A DNA stretch of 64,000 nt from Paenibacillus piscarius. GTDB lineage: Bacteria > Bacillota > Bacilli > Paenibacillales > Paenibacillaceae. The stretch lies in assembly GCF_022234545.1 (NCBI RefSeq), contig NZ_JAIEUI010000027.1, positions 1 through 64,000 on the forward strand, written 5' to 3'. Position 1 is the first letter of the stretch, and the number at the start of each line of letters is the position of its first letter. Shown one piece after another: positions 48,416 to 57,459 of this stretch. The notes beneath the pieces are model-generated. The model did not search any database and was not told the DNA's origin. It was given only the letters and a program-made list of their open reading frames with translations. The translations under genes and the position numbers were made by a program.

Positions 48416-48979
48416 ATGAGGCAGGCCGCATTTGGTGAGGATAACCCGCAACGTTCGCCACGGGAGCAGTTGCTTGGCCCGGTAATCGATGCCATAGCGC
48501 AGACGATGGATTTATATGGAGCCAATTATTCGTTCGGGCAGCTGTATGGGGTGATGTTCTTCGAGGACAAGCCGATGACGCTGGAGGAAATGAAGCAGGT
48601 GATGAATATGAGTAAAAGCAATATGAGCTACGGCGTCCGCTCCCTGATTGCCTCCCGGATGGTGACGAAGCTGCCGGAGAAGCGTGAGCGTAAGGAGTTG
48701 TATGCAGCGGAGACCGATTTCTTCCAGGCCTTCCGTAACTTCTTCACCCTCAAGCTGCAGCGGGAGATTGATGTTATGCAGGAAGCGATGGGAGCCGCGG
48801 TTCCCAGCCTCCAGGCACTGGCCCGTGCGGCGGACACGCCTGAAGCGGAGCGGCAAGCCTGCCTTAAAGATCTCGAGAAGCTGGAGCACGCGGCCGAATA
48901 TTATGCCTGGCTGCAGCGGTTCGTGGAGGGAATTGCAGAAGGAACTGTATTCAGCGGGGAATTGCCGGGAAGGGAATAG
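48416..48979 (+). CDS. GbsR/MarR-type transcriptional regulator
   Basis: This 187-residue protein matches the GbsR layout. It has an N-terminal helix (PVIDAIAQTMDLYGANYSFGQLYG), a winged helix (TLEEMKQVMNMSKSNMSYGVRSL) and a helical C-terminus. GbsR of B. subtilis senses choline and controls glycine betaine genes. Here it is divergent from a Ugp-like importer with phosphatases, so it may sense choline or glycerophosphocholine; this is inference. Confidence 0.85.
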   Translation: MRQAAFGEDNPQRSPREQLLGPVIDAIAQTMDLYGANYSFGQLYGVMFFEDKPMTLEEMKQVMNMSKSNMSYGVRSLIASRMVTKLPEKRERKELYAAETDFFQAFRNFFTLKLQREIDVMQEAMGAAVPSLQALARAADTPEAERQACLKDLEKLEHAAEYYAWLQRFVEGIAEGTVFSGELPGRE

Positions 48980-49048
48980 CCGCCGCCAAGCATCTGCGCT
49001 GCTGCGCACGAGGTGCCAAACTCAATTGTTCTCTCAAACGGTGGTCTT

Positions 49049-49266
49049 ATGGATGAACTGGATGTCAAAATTCTGAAGCTGCTGGAGGGGAAAGGGAGGC
49101 TGTCCCACGAAGAGATCGGGTAGAATGCCAGCGGATGACGGGTGAATGGTGCATGCTGCTAAAGGTTAGGGTGACTTCACCGGAGGTGCTTACGCTGCTG
49201 CTTGATGAGATTCTCCGCATACCAGATATTAAGGAAACCTCGACGACGTTTATTTTATCTACATTG
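49049..49266 (+). pseudogene. Lrp/AsnC regulator remnant with central deletion
   Basis: The frame from ATG 49049 encodes MDELDVKILKLLEGKGRLSHEEIG and then a TAG, exactly the start of an Lrp helix-turn-helix. From 49150 a second frame encodes CMLLKVRVTSPEVLTLLLDEI and RIPDIKETSTTFILST, the C-terminal Lrp domain. About 80 middle residues are missing, so the gene is dead. Confidence 0.85.
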
Positions 49267-49455
49267 CCCTATTGTCCGTTTATTTATTTTGGGGAGGCAC
49301 CTATGTTGGTATGAAAATTGCCATCGAGACGATGCCGCCCTTTCTGATGGCAGGAGTCCGCTTTTTTGCAGCTTACCCTGAATACCCTGACCGCTGCCGT
49401 GATCATTATCGGGGCAGTGGTATTGGTGACTCTTTTCCGTGGTAAGGCCCGCTGA
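49251..49455 (+). pseudogene. EamA/DMT transporter remnant, only both ends left
   Basis: From 49260 one frame encodes YIALLSVYLFWGGTYVGMKI then AIETMPPFLMAGVRFFA, the first membrane segment of an EamA (YedA-like) transporter. After 49371 the next frame encodes LTLNTLTAAVIIIGAVVLVT then LFRGKAR and TGA, the usual last segment. Some 220-230 residues in between are deleted and the junction shifts frame. It overlaps the lrp remnant, suggesting both were once an lrp-eamA pair. Confidence 0.87.
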
Positions 49456-49515
49456 GGGAGTGGTCCTGCACCCATCCCCGACTAAGGTCCAGTACATAAA
49501 ACCGTCCGCAGTCTG

Positions 49516-49544
49516 TTTTGGAAGATGCGCGATTGCTCTAGAAT
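49516..49544 (+). promoter_or_regulatory. Promoter candidate of the Lia/Psp locus
   Basis: TTTTGG (49516-49521) and TAGAAT (49539-49544) are 17 bp apart, ending 42 bp before the first start codon. I could not identify a clear LiaR dyad. Confidence 0.4.
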
Positions 49545-49586
49545 AAGGGTATAAGAAAGAGAGCAGCGAAAGGCGGTGAGAAAATA

Positions 49587-49889
49587 ATGCAAAGTAACAA
49601 AGGTAACGGACTTGCTATTGCGCTGATTGTCATTGGAGCAGTTATGCTGCTTGGGGTGCTGCCTCATCTGATCCACGGTATCTTCGGCATCCTGTTCCCG
49701 GTATTGCTGGTGGTTCTCGGATACTACGGCATTCGGAGCGGACGCAAAATTATCGGCTGGGTAGTAATGTTCATCGGGATCATGACCCTGATCTCCAAGC
49801 TATCCTGGATCATCGGTCCACTGCTCGGAGTCGCTCTTGTGGTATGGGGCATCTCGGTACTCAGAGGCAAACAGAGCAGAACATATTAA
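49587..49889 (+). CDS. Small membrane protein, LiaI-like
   Basis: This 100-residue protein has about four hydrophobic segments and a short polar tail (RGKQSRTY). The context, directly before a PspA/LiaH gene in a locus with liaFSR, is that of LiaI, the membrane anchor for LiaH in B. subtilis. AAGGCGGTGAG lies before the ATG. Confidence 0.75.
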   Translation: MQSNKGNGLAIALIVIGAVMLLGVLPHLIHGIFGILFPVLLVVLGYYGIRSGRKIIGWVVMFIGIMTLISKLSWIIGPLLGVALVVWGISVLRGKQSRTY

Positions 49890-49936
49890 TCACTAGGCCC
49901 TATACTTATTAAGAAGCAGGGAGGGAGCAGGAAATC

Positions 49937-50614
49937 ATGAGTGTTTTTCGCAGAATGAGAGACATTACCGTAGCCAACTTGAATGAACGCCTGGAGCAGA
50001 GCCAAGATCCTGTGAAGCTGATTGATCAATTTCTATACTCAACCCGTGAAGAGATAGCTGAAGCTGAGAGGCTGTACCAGCAGTACGCTTCCCACACGAA
50101 GCAATTGCAGACTCAGGTGAATCAGGCGACAGCGATGAGAGACAAACGTGAAGAGCAGGCGCTCCTGGCACTTAAGGCCGGCGAAGATCATCTGGCTAAG
50201 CTGGCATTGCAGGAGAAAATTATCCATGAAGAGAAGCTGGAGCAATACAGCGGGCTGCTGGAAACCAGCCGCCAATCGCTTTTCGAGCTTGAGAGCCAGC
50301 TGAATGAACTGAAACTGGAGTATCAGACCGTATACAGCAAGCGCCAGTTCTATGCAGCACGAATGGAATCGCTGCGGCTGCAGCAGCGCATGAATCAGCG
50401 GGCCAGCGCTTACGGCGGCGGTGATGTTCCCAAGATGTTCGGACGTCTGGAAGACCAGATGAACGACTGGGAGCTCGAAGCCAAAAGCCTCAGCGACTTA
50501 CGGAAGATGGGTCAGGAGTATATGGTGCAGGCCGGTGAGACGGTAGCAACTGTCCTCGAAAGAGAAATGGCCCGTCTAAAGGAGAAGCTGAACAATGATG
50601 GCAGAAAGGAGTAG
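49937..50614 (+). CDS. PspA/IM30-family protein (LiaH-like), first copy
   Basis: This 225-residue protein is nearly all coiled coil, opening with SVFRRMRDITVANLNERLEQ and DPVKLIDQFLYSTREEIAEAE, the family's N-terminal amphipathic helix and first hairpin. PspA proteins assemble into rings or rods on damaged membranes. It is a paralogue of the protein at 51100. GGGAGG precedes the ATG. Confidence 0.92.
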   Translation: MSVFRRMRDITVANLNERLEQSQDPVKLIDQFLYSTREEIAEAERLYQQYASHTKQLQTQVNQATAMRDKREEQALLALKAGEDHLAKLALQEKIIHEEKLEQYSGLLETSRQSLFELESQLNELKLEYQTVYSKRQFYAARMESLRLQQRMNQRASAYGGGDVPKMFGRLEDQMNDWELEAKSLSDLRKMGQEYMVQAGETVATVLEREMARLKEKLNNDGRKE

Positions 50615-50618
50615 CAGT

Positions 50619-51098
50619 ATGACCCGATTGTATCGTTCAACAAGAGACAGGGTAATGACAGGGCTGGCAGGCGGTTTGTCCGAGACTCTCGGTATCGACT
50701 CCACGCTGTTCCGGATTCTGCTGGTGATCAGTATTCCTTTTACCGGCGGAGCGTCTATCCTGGTGTATTTCATCGCAGCACTGGTTATTCCCAAGGAGCC
50801 TATCCAGTATAACCCGTTCGGGCCTGGTGCTCCCGGCGGACCTTATGGCGGACCATACGCCGGCGGACCTGAGTATGGCCGCGGACCACAGCCGCCTCAC
50901 CACGATCCGCAGGGATATGGCCCTTACGGCGGCCAGCGGGGATATCATCCCAACCCCGGTTATGACAAGGCTGCTGCCCATGCGGCTCCGGATTCCGGTC
51001 TGGATGCCATGATGAAGGACATTGAGAAGAAGGCACTGCAAAAAGAAGTGGAAGAGCTCAAACAAAAACTTTCTAAGTACGAGAAGGGAGAAGTGTAA
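50619..51098 (+). CDS. PspC-domain membrane protein
   Basis: Residues 1-60 form a PspC domain ([23 protein letters not shown], then a hydrophobic hairpin ending [11 protein letters not shown]). A Gly/Pro/Tyr-rich linker ([18 protein letters not shown]) follows, then a charged coiled-coil tail ([17 protein letters not shown]). The tail could bind the PspA proteins encoded on both sides. The start at 50619 follows GAAAGGAG by 7 nt and the liaH-type stop by 4 nt. Confidence 0.9.
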   Translation: MTRLYRSTRDRVMTGLAGGLSETLGIDSTLFRILLVISIPFTGGASILVYFIAALVIPKEPIQYNPFGPGAPGGPYGGPYAGGPEYGRGPQPPHHDPQGYGPYGGQRGYHPNPGYDKAAAHAAPDSGLDAMMKDIEKKALQKEVEELKQKLSKYEKGEV

Positions 51099-51099
51099 A

Positions 51100-51807
51100 A
51101 TGGGAGTATTTAAACGGATTAAAGATATGACGAAGGCATCGGTCAACGATATGCTGGATAAGGTGGAGGACCCGATTGTAATGCTTAATCAGTACCTGCG
51201 CGATATGGAAGCCGAGATTCATGAGGCAGAAGTAACCGTAGCGAAGCAGATGGCTAATGAGCGCCGCATGAAACAGCGTGTGGACGAAGCAGCCAAGGTA
51301 GCCGGACAACGTGCGGCCCAGGCTGAGCTGGCCCTGAAGAACGGGCAGGAAGAAGTAACCCGCAAGCTGCTGGAGGAGAAAATCTACTTCGACCAGAAGT
51401 TCACGGAATACAGCGACCTGCACGCACAGGCAGAAGTTCAGGCCAAGGAATTGGTACAGCAGCTCCATGACATGAAGGATGAGTTCTACAAGATGCGCAA
51501 CAAGCGCAATGAACTGGTATCCCGCGCTCAAATGGCCAAAGCCAAGAAGCAGATGTCCCAGATCAGCAGCGTACATTCCATCGAAAGCGGAAGTGCATCC
51601 CTTGGGTTCCACCGTATGGAAGAGAAGATCATGCAGCTTGAAGCTGAAGCTGATGTCATGCGTGCTCCGTATAGCCCTTCGGCATCCGCATATGCTAAGC
51701 CGGTAGATCCTGAGAAGGAGCTGAAGGTGGAGGAACAGCTTGCCGCCCTCAAGAACAAGCTGAACTCCGCTTCGGCCGCCCCTGCCCTTGATAAGAAAGA
51801 TAAATAA
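51100..51807 (+). CDS. PspA/IM30-family protein, second copy
   Basis: This 235-residue coiled-coil protein starts [20 protein letters not shown] and [23 protein letters not shown]. It is closer to canonical PspA/YdjF than the copy at 49937. ATG 51100 overlaps nothing but follows the pspC stop by 1 nt, with GAAGGGAG upstream, so the two are coupled. It is the last gene before a strong terminator. Confidence 0.93.
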   Translation: MGVFKRIKDMTKASVNDMLDKVEDPIVMLNQYLRDMEAEIHEAEVTVAKQMANERRMKQRVDEAAKVAGQRAAQAELALKNGQEEVTRKLLEEKIYFDQKFTEYSDLHAQAEVQAKELVQQLHDMKDEFYKMRNKRNELVSRAQMAKAKKQMSQISSVHSIESGSASLGFHRMEEKIMQLEAEADVMRAPYSPSASAYAKPVDPEKELKVEEQLAALKNKLNSASAAPALDKKDK

Positions 51808-51853
51808 TCCTGGTTCCTAAAGACCACCCGGATATGATATGCTGACCTAAGGT

Positions 51854-51894
51854 AAAGCCATACGGTATGGATCCTCCATACCGGTATGGCTTTT
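51854..51894 (+). terminator. Terminator dividing the Lia/Psp locus
   Basis: AAAGCCATAC-GGTATGG at 51854 pairs with CCATACC-GGTATGGCTTT ending at 51893 with one bulged base, around a 5-nt loop. Ts follow. It separates the psp half from the liaFSR half. Confidence 0.9.
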
Positions 51895-51988
51895 GTAGCG
51901 GATGAAGTGATCTGTATTGCTGCTGTAAGCTAAGCCGATGCTAATGAAGCCTGTCTTGCTTAAGGCACAACGACAAGGAGGTGCGGGT

Positions 51989-52636
51989 ATGGATAAACGG
52001 AACCGTCTGATTGCCATCGGATTGATTGGTGCAGGCTGCTTGATGATTTTTGGCAAATGGCTGGGCTTCTTCTCCATCGTCGCGCTCCTGCTGCTGCTGC
52101 TGGGGGTCCACCGGATCACCTCCGGCAAGGTGAAGCAAGGCTACAGGCTCATGGGTGTCGGTGCGGTGCTGCTGCTGCTGGACCATCTGCTGCTGGTGCT
52201 GGGAATCTGCCTGATCTCGCTGGTGATGTTCTTCATGAAATCGAAGAGAATGCAGCGCAGAGCCGGGTTCATGCAGAAGCAAAGCTTCTCTTCGCGCTTC
52301 GACTGGGATCTCTCGCCGTGGGTGATGCGCAGCCTGAGCGCCTGGCATGTGCTGGGTGAAGCGGATGTGGATCTGTCGCTGGCCATGGCGGAGGAGCAGG
52401 AGACAATGATGCTGTTCCAGGGGATTTTTGGCGATGTGGATATTCTGCTGTCTGAGGATTACGGGGTGGAGATTGAGGCATTCGTGCTGTTCGGCTCTAT
52501 CGAGTCCGGCAGCCACCGCGATACGGGAATGCTGAACCGGCTGAACTGGAAATCGCCCAATTATGACCGCAGTGAGCAGAAAGTGAAATTTAATATCTCC
52601 TATCTGATGGGGGATCTGGACATACGTTTACCTTAA
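51989..52636 (+). CDS. liaF: LiaF-like membrane regulator
   Basis: This 215-residue protein has three or four N-terminal membrane segments (to about residue 80) and a C-terminal beta-rich domain of the cell-wall-active antibiotics response family (IFGDVDILLSEDYGVEIEAF, VLFGSIESGS, LMGDLDIRLP). LiaF keeps the LiaS kinase off without envelope stress. The start at 51989 follows AAGGAGG. Confidence 0.9.
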   Translation: MDKRNRLIAIGLIGAGCLMIFGKWLGFFSIVALLLLLLGVHRITSGKVKQGYRLMGVGAVLLLLDHLLLVLGICLISLVMFFMKSKRMQRRAGFMQKQSFSSRFDWDLSPWVMRSLSAWHVLGEADVDLSLAMAEEQETMMLFQGIFGDVDILLSEDYGVEIEAFVLFGSIESGSHRDTGMLNRLNWKSPNYDRSEQKVKFNISYLMGDLDIRLP

Positions 52637-52671
52637 GAGCAGGATAGACATAGAGAAGGGAGGCCCCCGGA

Positions 52672-53706
52672 ATGGGCAAAAAAAGCAGCAACATGGTTAC
52701 GCGCAGTATGGGCGAGGGGGCTTTGTTCTCTCTGGTCATGCTGCTCGTAATTACATATATTATGTATACATATGGACTGCTCCAGCCCTTCGAGAACTGG
52801 AAGGTTGGTGTGAGGACAGCACTTACGCTGATCCTGCTGCCGGTCGCCTTCGGCGCAGGATACGGCTTCTATCAGGGCTTCCGCAGCAAGCGGAAGCTGG
52901 AGCTGCTGCGGGCCACGCTGGTATCCTGGGAGAAAGGCAATCTGAACCCGGCGATGCCGGATCTTGGCAGCGACGAGTTGGGGCGGCTTGCGGAGCAGCT
53001 GGGCAGGATCAGCGGCAAGTGGGAGAATCAGGTGAACACGCTGCAGCGGCTGTCCACCAACAATGCGAAGCTTGCCGAGCAGTCACGGGTGACCGCGATT
53101 ATCGAGGAGCGGCAGCGGCTGGCGCGTGAGCTGCATGATGCGGTCTCGCAGCAGCTGTTCGCCATCTCAATGACGGCCACGGCGGTCGGCCGGACGCTGG
53201 AGAAGGACTTCGATAAGGCGCAGAGGCAAATAGCGCTGATTGAGGAGATGTCCGCAGTAGCCCAGTCGGAGATGCGGGCGCTGCTGCTGCACCTGCGCCC
53301 GGTGTATCTGGACGGCAAGGGGCTGGAGGAAGGACTGCGCGAGCTGATCAAGGAACTGAAGATCAAGGTGCCGATTGATATCGTGTTCGAGATGGATCAG
53401 GGCGTACAGCTGCTGAAGGGCGTCGAGAATCATCTGTTCCGCATTGTGCAGGAGGCGATCTCGAATACGCTGCGCCATGCCAAAGCGGAGAAGATGGAGA
53501 TCCGCCTGCACCGCCGCGGCGATACGGTACGGCTGACACTGCGTGATGACGGAATCGGCTTCGAGTTGGATGAAGCGAAGCAGACATCCTACGGACTGTC
53601 GAATATGCAGGAGCGGATTACAGAGATCGGGGGCTCCATCCAGTTCATTACTGCCCCCGGTAAAGGCATGCGGATTGAAATTACAGTTCCGGTAGTTAAC
53701 GAATAG
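52672..53706 (+). CDS. liaS: Sensor histidine kinase LiaS
   Basis: This 344-residue kinase has two N-terminal membrane helices with a very short outer loop (intramembrane-sensing type), a HAMP-like linker, a HisKA_3 domain with H155 in RLARELHDAVSQQLF, and a HATPase with IVQEAISNTLRHAKAE and LRDDGIGFE. It lies between liaF and liaR. Confidence 0.93.
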   Translation: MGKKSSNMVTRSMGEGALFSLVMLLVITYIMYTYGLLQPFENWKVGVRTALTLILLPVAFGAGYGFYQGFRSKRKLELLRATLVSWEKGNLNPAMPDLGSDELGRLAEQLGRISGKWENQVNTLQRLSTNNAKLAEQSRVTAIIEERQRLARELHDAVSQQLFAISMTATAVGRTLEKDFDKAQRQIALIEEMSAVAQSEMRALLLHLRPVYLDGKGLEEGLRELIKELKIKVPIDIVFEMDQGVQLLKGVENHLFRIVQEAISNTLRHAKAEKMEIRLHRRGDTVRLTLRDDGIGFELDEAKQTSYGLSNMQERITEIGGSIQFITAPGKGMRIEITVPVVNE

Positions 53707-53721
53707 GGGGGCAGGAAAGCG

Positions 53722-54381
53722 ATGGAAGTCGAAGAATCAGAAGCAATCAAGGTTCTGCTGGTGGATGATCATGAGATGGTGCGGATCGGCCTAGCTGCGG
53801 TGCTTGGCACCGAGGATGGGATTGAAGTGGTAGGCGAAGCCGGAAGCGGTGAGGAAGGCATCCGCCTGGCCCAGGAGTATAATCCGGACGTGGTGCTGAT
53901 GGATCTGGTCATGGACGGAATGGACGGCATCGAAACGACCCGGCAGCTGCTGAAGCTGTATCCCGAGTGTAAGGTGATTGTGCTGACCAGTTATTTGGAT
54001 GATGAGAAAATGTATCCTGTGATCGAAGCCGGGGCGTTCAGCTACCTGCTCAAGACCTCACGGGCCAGCGAAGTGGCGGATGCCATCCGCGCGGCTGCAA
54101 GAGGCCAGTCGGTGCTGGAGTCACAGGTGGCCTCTAAGATGATGAACCGGTTCCGCTCCAACGCCAAAGGCGAATCGCCGGCGTACAAGGAGCTTACCGA
54201 ACGCGAGATGGAAGTACTGAAGCTGCTGGCCCAGGGCAAATCCAACCAGGATATTGCCGATCAATTAATTATCGGAATCAAGACCGTGAAATTCCATGTC
54301 ACGAATATTCTCGCCAAGCTGGATGTGGAAGACCGCACCCAGGCGGCTATTTATGCATATAAGAACGGATTGGCAGAATAG
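53722..54381 (+). CDS. liaR: Response regulator LiaR (NarL/FixJ type)
   Basis: This 219-residue protein has a receiver with D61 in VVLMDLVMDGMDG and a C-terminal LuxR helix-turn-helix (LTEREMEVLKLLAQGKSNQD, IKTVKFHVTNILAKL). It starts 15 nt after liaS and should activate the upstream liaI/psp unit. Confidence 0.94.
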   Translation: MEVEESEAIKVLLVDDHEMVRIGLAAVLGTEDGIEVVGEAGSGEEGIRLAQEYNPDVVLMDLVMDGMDGIETTRQLLKLYPECKVIVLTSYLDDEKMYPVIEAGAFSYLLKTSRASEVADAIRAAARGQSVLESQVASKMMNRFRSNAKGESPAYKELTEREMEVLKLLAQGKSNQDIADQLIIGIKTVKFHVTNILAKLDVEDRTQAAIYAYKNGLAE

Positions 54382-54399
54382 GCCCTAGTAATCAAGTGA

Positions 54400-54458
54400 A
54401 GCACCTTTCGTAGAGTCTGGTCCCGCAAGGGATTAGGAATCTGTTGAGGGTGTTTTTT
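54400..54458 (+). terminator. Terminator candidate after liaR
   Basis: AGCACC at 54400 can pair with GGTGTT at 54449, with an inner TCCCGCAAGGGA hairpin and a six-T run at 54453-54458. The base stem includes a G:U pair. Confidence 0.5.
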
Positions 54459-54493
54459 GTATCTGCGGGTATATCCTTCTCTCAATTAGGCTA

Positions 54494-54520
54494 CCCTGTC
54501 TAGTAGATTACTAGAACGGG
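54494..54520. promoter_or_regulatory. Long dyad before the YwmB-like gene
   Basis: TCTAGTA (54499-54505) and TACTAGA (54509-54515) form a perfect repeat around GAT. The arms extend to 12 bp with two mismatches through flanking CCC and GGG. The dyad ends 18 nt before the start codon and could be an operator or a leader hairpin. Confidence 0.55.
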
Positions 54521-54538
54521 TTGAGAGGGCGATGCGGA

Positions 54539-55363
54539 ATGAGTAAGCAACGGCAGAGCAAGGGGATACTGATTCTGGCAGGGATATGTGCACTGGCGAT
54601 TGTGCTGAGCGGCTTCCGCAGTGTTGCGCTTGCAGGCGCAGGCGGAGATTCAGTACAGAAGGCCGCCGCTGCAAATACTGTGCGTAACGAAGCTGCAACG
54701 GCGGGGCTCCAGGATTCGCTTGCTCTGTTGGCTGAGCTTGGCCGTGAGGCTTCCGCACCAGGAGCTCCGCTTAAGCTCGTCTTCAAATGGCAGGGAGAAT
54801 ACAGCGGCGGGGCGCAGGCAGATACCGTTGTGCAGAGCCTGGTTAACCGGCTCGGGCTTGGTCAGGTCAGCCGTACCGAGGAAGACGGGCATCTGACCTT
54901 GCGTTCCACAGCAGAGCTTGGCGGAGATGCACGGCTCTCCTTGTTCTGGAGTGAGCTGGACGGCGGACGCAGCTACTGTATTGTCACTTTGGCGGCGGCA
55001 GATTTTGCCGGCTCGCCAGAGCTTCCGTCCGCAGCGTCAGACGCCGGACAGGCATTACAGGAAGCTGGGATTGCTGCGGAGTGGAATGCTTCATTGCAGG
55101 CTCCGGCGAAGGCGCAGAATGGGCCGCAGTCAGCGCTTCTTGCCGCAGAGCAGGTATTCGCCGCGCAGCTTCCGGGTATCCATGCCGAGGAGAAGTACAC
55201 GGACGAGACTACAGCAAGCCGTTCCTACAGTGTGCCTGGCCTTACACGTACGGTCAACAGCGGCAGCCATAGCCTGGCTCTGCAACTGGCAGTGCACAGA
55301 GATGTGAATGAAGATAAGAACCGTATTACCATCGGTATGCCTTTAATCACCGTAGAATATTAA
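54539..55363 (+). CDS. Secreted YwmB-like protein
   Basis: This 274-residue protein has an N-terminal hydrophobic helix ([17 protein letters not shown]) that is a signal peptide or anchor, then an alpha/beta extracytoplasmic region. It resembles the YwmB (TATA-box-like fold) family of spore formers, mainly in length, layout and the ending [16 protein letters not shown] 54539 lies 9 nt after GAGAGGG. The role is uncertain. Confidence 0.65.
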   Translation: MSKQRQSKGILILAGICALAIVLSGFRSVALAGAGGDSVQKAAAANTVRNEAATAGLQDSLALLAELGREASAPGAPLKLVFKWQGEYSGGAQADTVVQSLVNRLGLGQVSRTEEDGHLTLRSTAELGGDARLSLFWSELDGGRSYCIVTLAAADFAGSPELPSAASDAGQALQEAGIAAEWNASLQAPAKAQNGPQSALLAAEQVFAAQLPGIHAEEKYTDETTASRSYSVPGLTRTVNSGSHSLALQLAVHRDVNEDKNRITIGMPLITVEY

Positions 55364-55619
55364 AGCGAGTGTGGAGCAGGGCTTCACGTTGCAGAGCCTG
55401 GGGGATGGCAGTATAATAGCGGTAACATAAGCAGGAGCTGGGCAAGGTATAAGCAAGAGTAATAGAAAATTGCGAAATCCCGAGAGAAACTGTCAGGAAT
55501 GTGATAGCATCCTTTGTCCAATTATGATAAAATGATATCACGCCGTTATGTGCGTTTTGTTTCATATCCGGCGTTGAGAATGAATGTCAACTATATTACA
55601 TACAGAGAGATGAGGAGCC

Positions 55620-57170
55620 ATGGCTGAAAATCAAACCCTTGATGCACTGCATACACCTGGTGCTGTATTCTTTATCTTCGGGGCAACCGGAGATCTGGCG
55701 CGGCGCAAGCTTTTCCCAGCGATTTACAGTTTGTACCGTGAAGGCAAGCTGACTCATGATTTTGCGGTAGTTGGCGTGGCTCGGCGTCCCCGTACCCAGG
55801 ATGAATTCCGGGAAGATGTGAAGGAATCCATCCGCGAGTTCTGCCGTTATCAGGCAGGAGATGCTGCGGAATGGAACGAGTTCGTGCAGCATTTCGAATA
55901 CAAGTCCCTGGACATCAATAATATTGACGGATTCCGTGAACTGAACGAACAGACGGAAGCGCTCGAAGAGAAATTCAATATTCCGGGCAACCGGATGTTC
56001 TATCTGGCGCTGGCGCCGGAGCTGTTCGGCAGTGTCTCCTTCAACCTGAAGGCAGGCGGTATGCTGCAGGCCAGAGGCTGGAACCGTCTGGTGATTGAGA
56101 AGCCGTTCGGCTACAATCTGGAATCCGCAGAGGAGCTGAACAAGCAGATCCGCCAGGTGTTCGAGGAAGAGGAGATCTACCGGATTGACCACTATTTGGG
56201 CAAGGAAATGGTACAGAATATCGAAGTGATCCGCTTCGCGAATGCCTTCTTCGAGCCGCTGTGGAACAATAAGCATATTGCCAACATTCAGATCACTCTC
56301 GGTGAGACGGTCGGTGTAGAAGAGCGCGGCGGGTATTATGACCATGCCGGAGCGCTGCGTGATATGGGCCAGAACCATATGCTGCAGCTGCTGACCATGA
56401 TTGCTATGGAGCCGCCAAGCCGTCTGCTGGCTGAAGATATCCGTGATGAGAAAGTGAAGGTCCTGCGTTCGCTGCGTCCTTACGCCTCTGCTGATGAAGT
56501 TCGTGAGAATGTAGTCCGCGGCCAATATACTCAAGGCCTCTACAAGGGTAAGACCCTTCCGGCTTACCGCCAGGAAGACAAGGTGGACCCGGAATCGAAT
56601 ACGGAGACGTATTTCGCTGCCCGCGTGTTCGTCGACAACTTCCGCTGGGCGGGAGTTCCGTTCTATATCCGTACAGGCAAACGCCTGCCGGTGAAGACAA
56701 CAGAAGTGGTTGTCGAGTTCAAAGGAATGCCGACTAATGTCTACCTCGGCCAGAAGCATAAGCTGGAGCCGAACCTGCTCGTCATCCGCGTGAATCCGAT
56801 GGAAGGCATCTATGTGAAGATCAACGCGAAGAAGCCGGGCTCGGAATCGGACATCCAGCCGCTGGCGATGGATTTCTGCCAGAGCTGCCTGGTCGGCATC
56901 AACTCGCCGGAGGCTTACGAGCGTCTGCTGCATGATGCGGCACGCGGCGATTCCACCTACTTCACCCGCTGGGATGAAGTATCCTCAGCCTGGTCCTTTG
57001 TGGACCGCATCGCCCAGACCTGGAAGGAAGACAACAATGATCTGGCTTCCTACCCTGCGGGCTCCTGGGGTCCGGTCGAAGCTGATCAGCTGCTTGCCGG
57101 AGACGGCTTCCACTGGTGGCCGGTTAACGGTCAGGATGAAGATAATGTGGTCTGGCAGGTTAACCGATAA
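55620..57170 (+). CDS. zwf: Glucose-6-phosphate 1-dehydrogenase
   Basis: This 516-residue enzyme has the NADP-binding start FIFGATGDLARRKLFPAIYSL and the substrate motif RIDHYLGKEMVQNI, whose His and Lys contact glucose 6-phosphate. It catalyses the first step of the oxidative pentose phosphate pathway. GAGGAG precedes the ATG and a terminator follows, so it is a single-gene unit. Confidence 0.97.
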   Translation: MAENQTLDALHTPGAVFFIFGATGDLARRKLFPAIYSLYREGKLTHDFAVVGVARRPRTQDEFREDVKESIREFCRYQAGDAAEWNEFVQHFEYKSLDINNIDGFRELNEQTEALEEKFNIPGNRMFYLALAPELFGSVSFNLKAGGMLQARGWNRLVIEKPFGYNLESAEELNKQIRQVFEEEEIYRIDHYLGKEMVQNIEVIRFANAFFEPLWNNKHIANIQITLGETVGVEERGGYYDHAGALRDMGQNHMLQLLTMIAMEPPSRLLAEDIRDEKVKVLRSLRPYASADEVRENVVRGQYTQGLYKGKTLPAYRQEDKVDPESNTETYFAARVFVDNFRWAGVPFYIRTGKRLPVKTTEVVVEFKGMPTNVYLGQKHKLEPNLLVIRVNPMEGIYVKINAKKPGSESDIQPLAMDFCQSCLVGINSPEAYERLLHDAARGDSTYFTRWDEVSSAWSFVDRIAQTWKEDNNDLASYPAGSWGPVEADQLLAGDGFHWWPVNGQDEDNVVWQVNR

Positions 57171-57194
57171 GCCTACAATAGGATAATAATGAAG

Positions 57195-57223
57195 ATCCCT
57201 CTGCGGTGCAGGGGGATTTTTTT
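57195..57223 (+). terminator. Terminator of zwf
   Basis: ATCCCTCTGC pairs with GCAGGGGGAT around GGT and runs directly into seven Ts. Confidence 0.95.
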
Positions 57224-57459
57224 ACGGAGGAGACCATTTTTGTAGATAATCTCTGCCGGATTTTGCTATACTGAGAAGGATGCTTTCGACATACAGCTTT
57301 CTAAGCCTAGAGCTAGAGATGATCCTATAGACGGTATGATAAGGTTAATGTACGGTGAATCCCTACGGAAAGGATCTGAATCCATGAAGAGTCGTCCGAT
57401 TTGATCGAATCCGGCATTGGAGCAGAAGCAGGAATTTTATAGATGAAGGGATATGTGTA

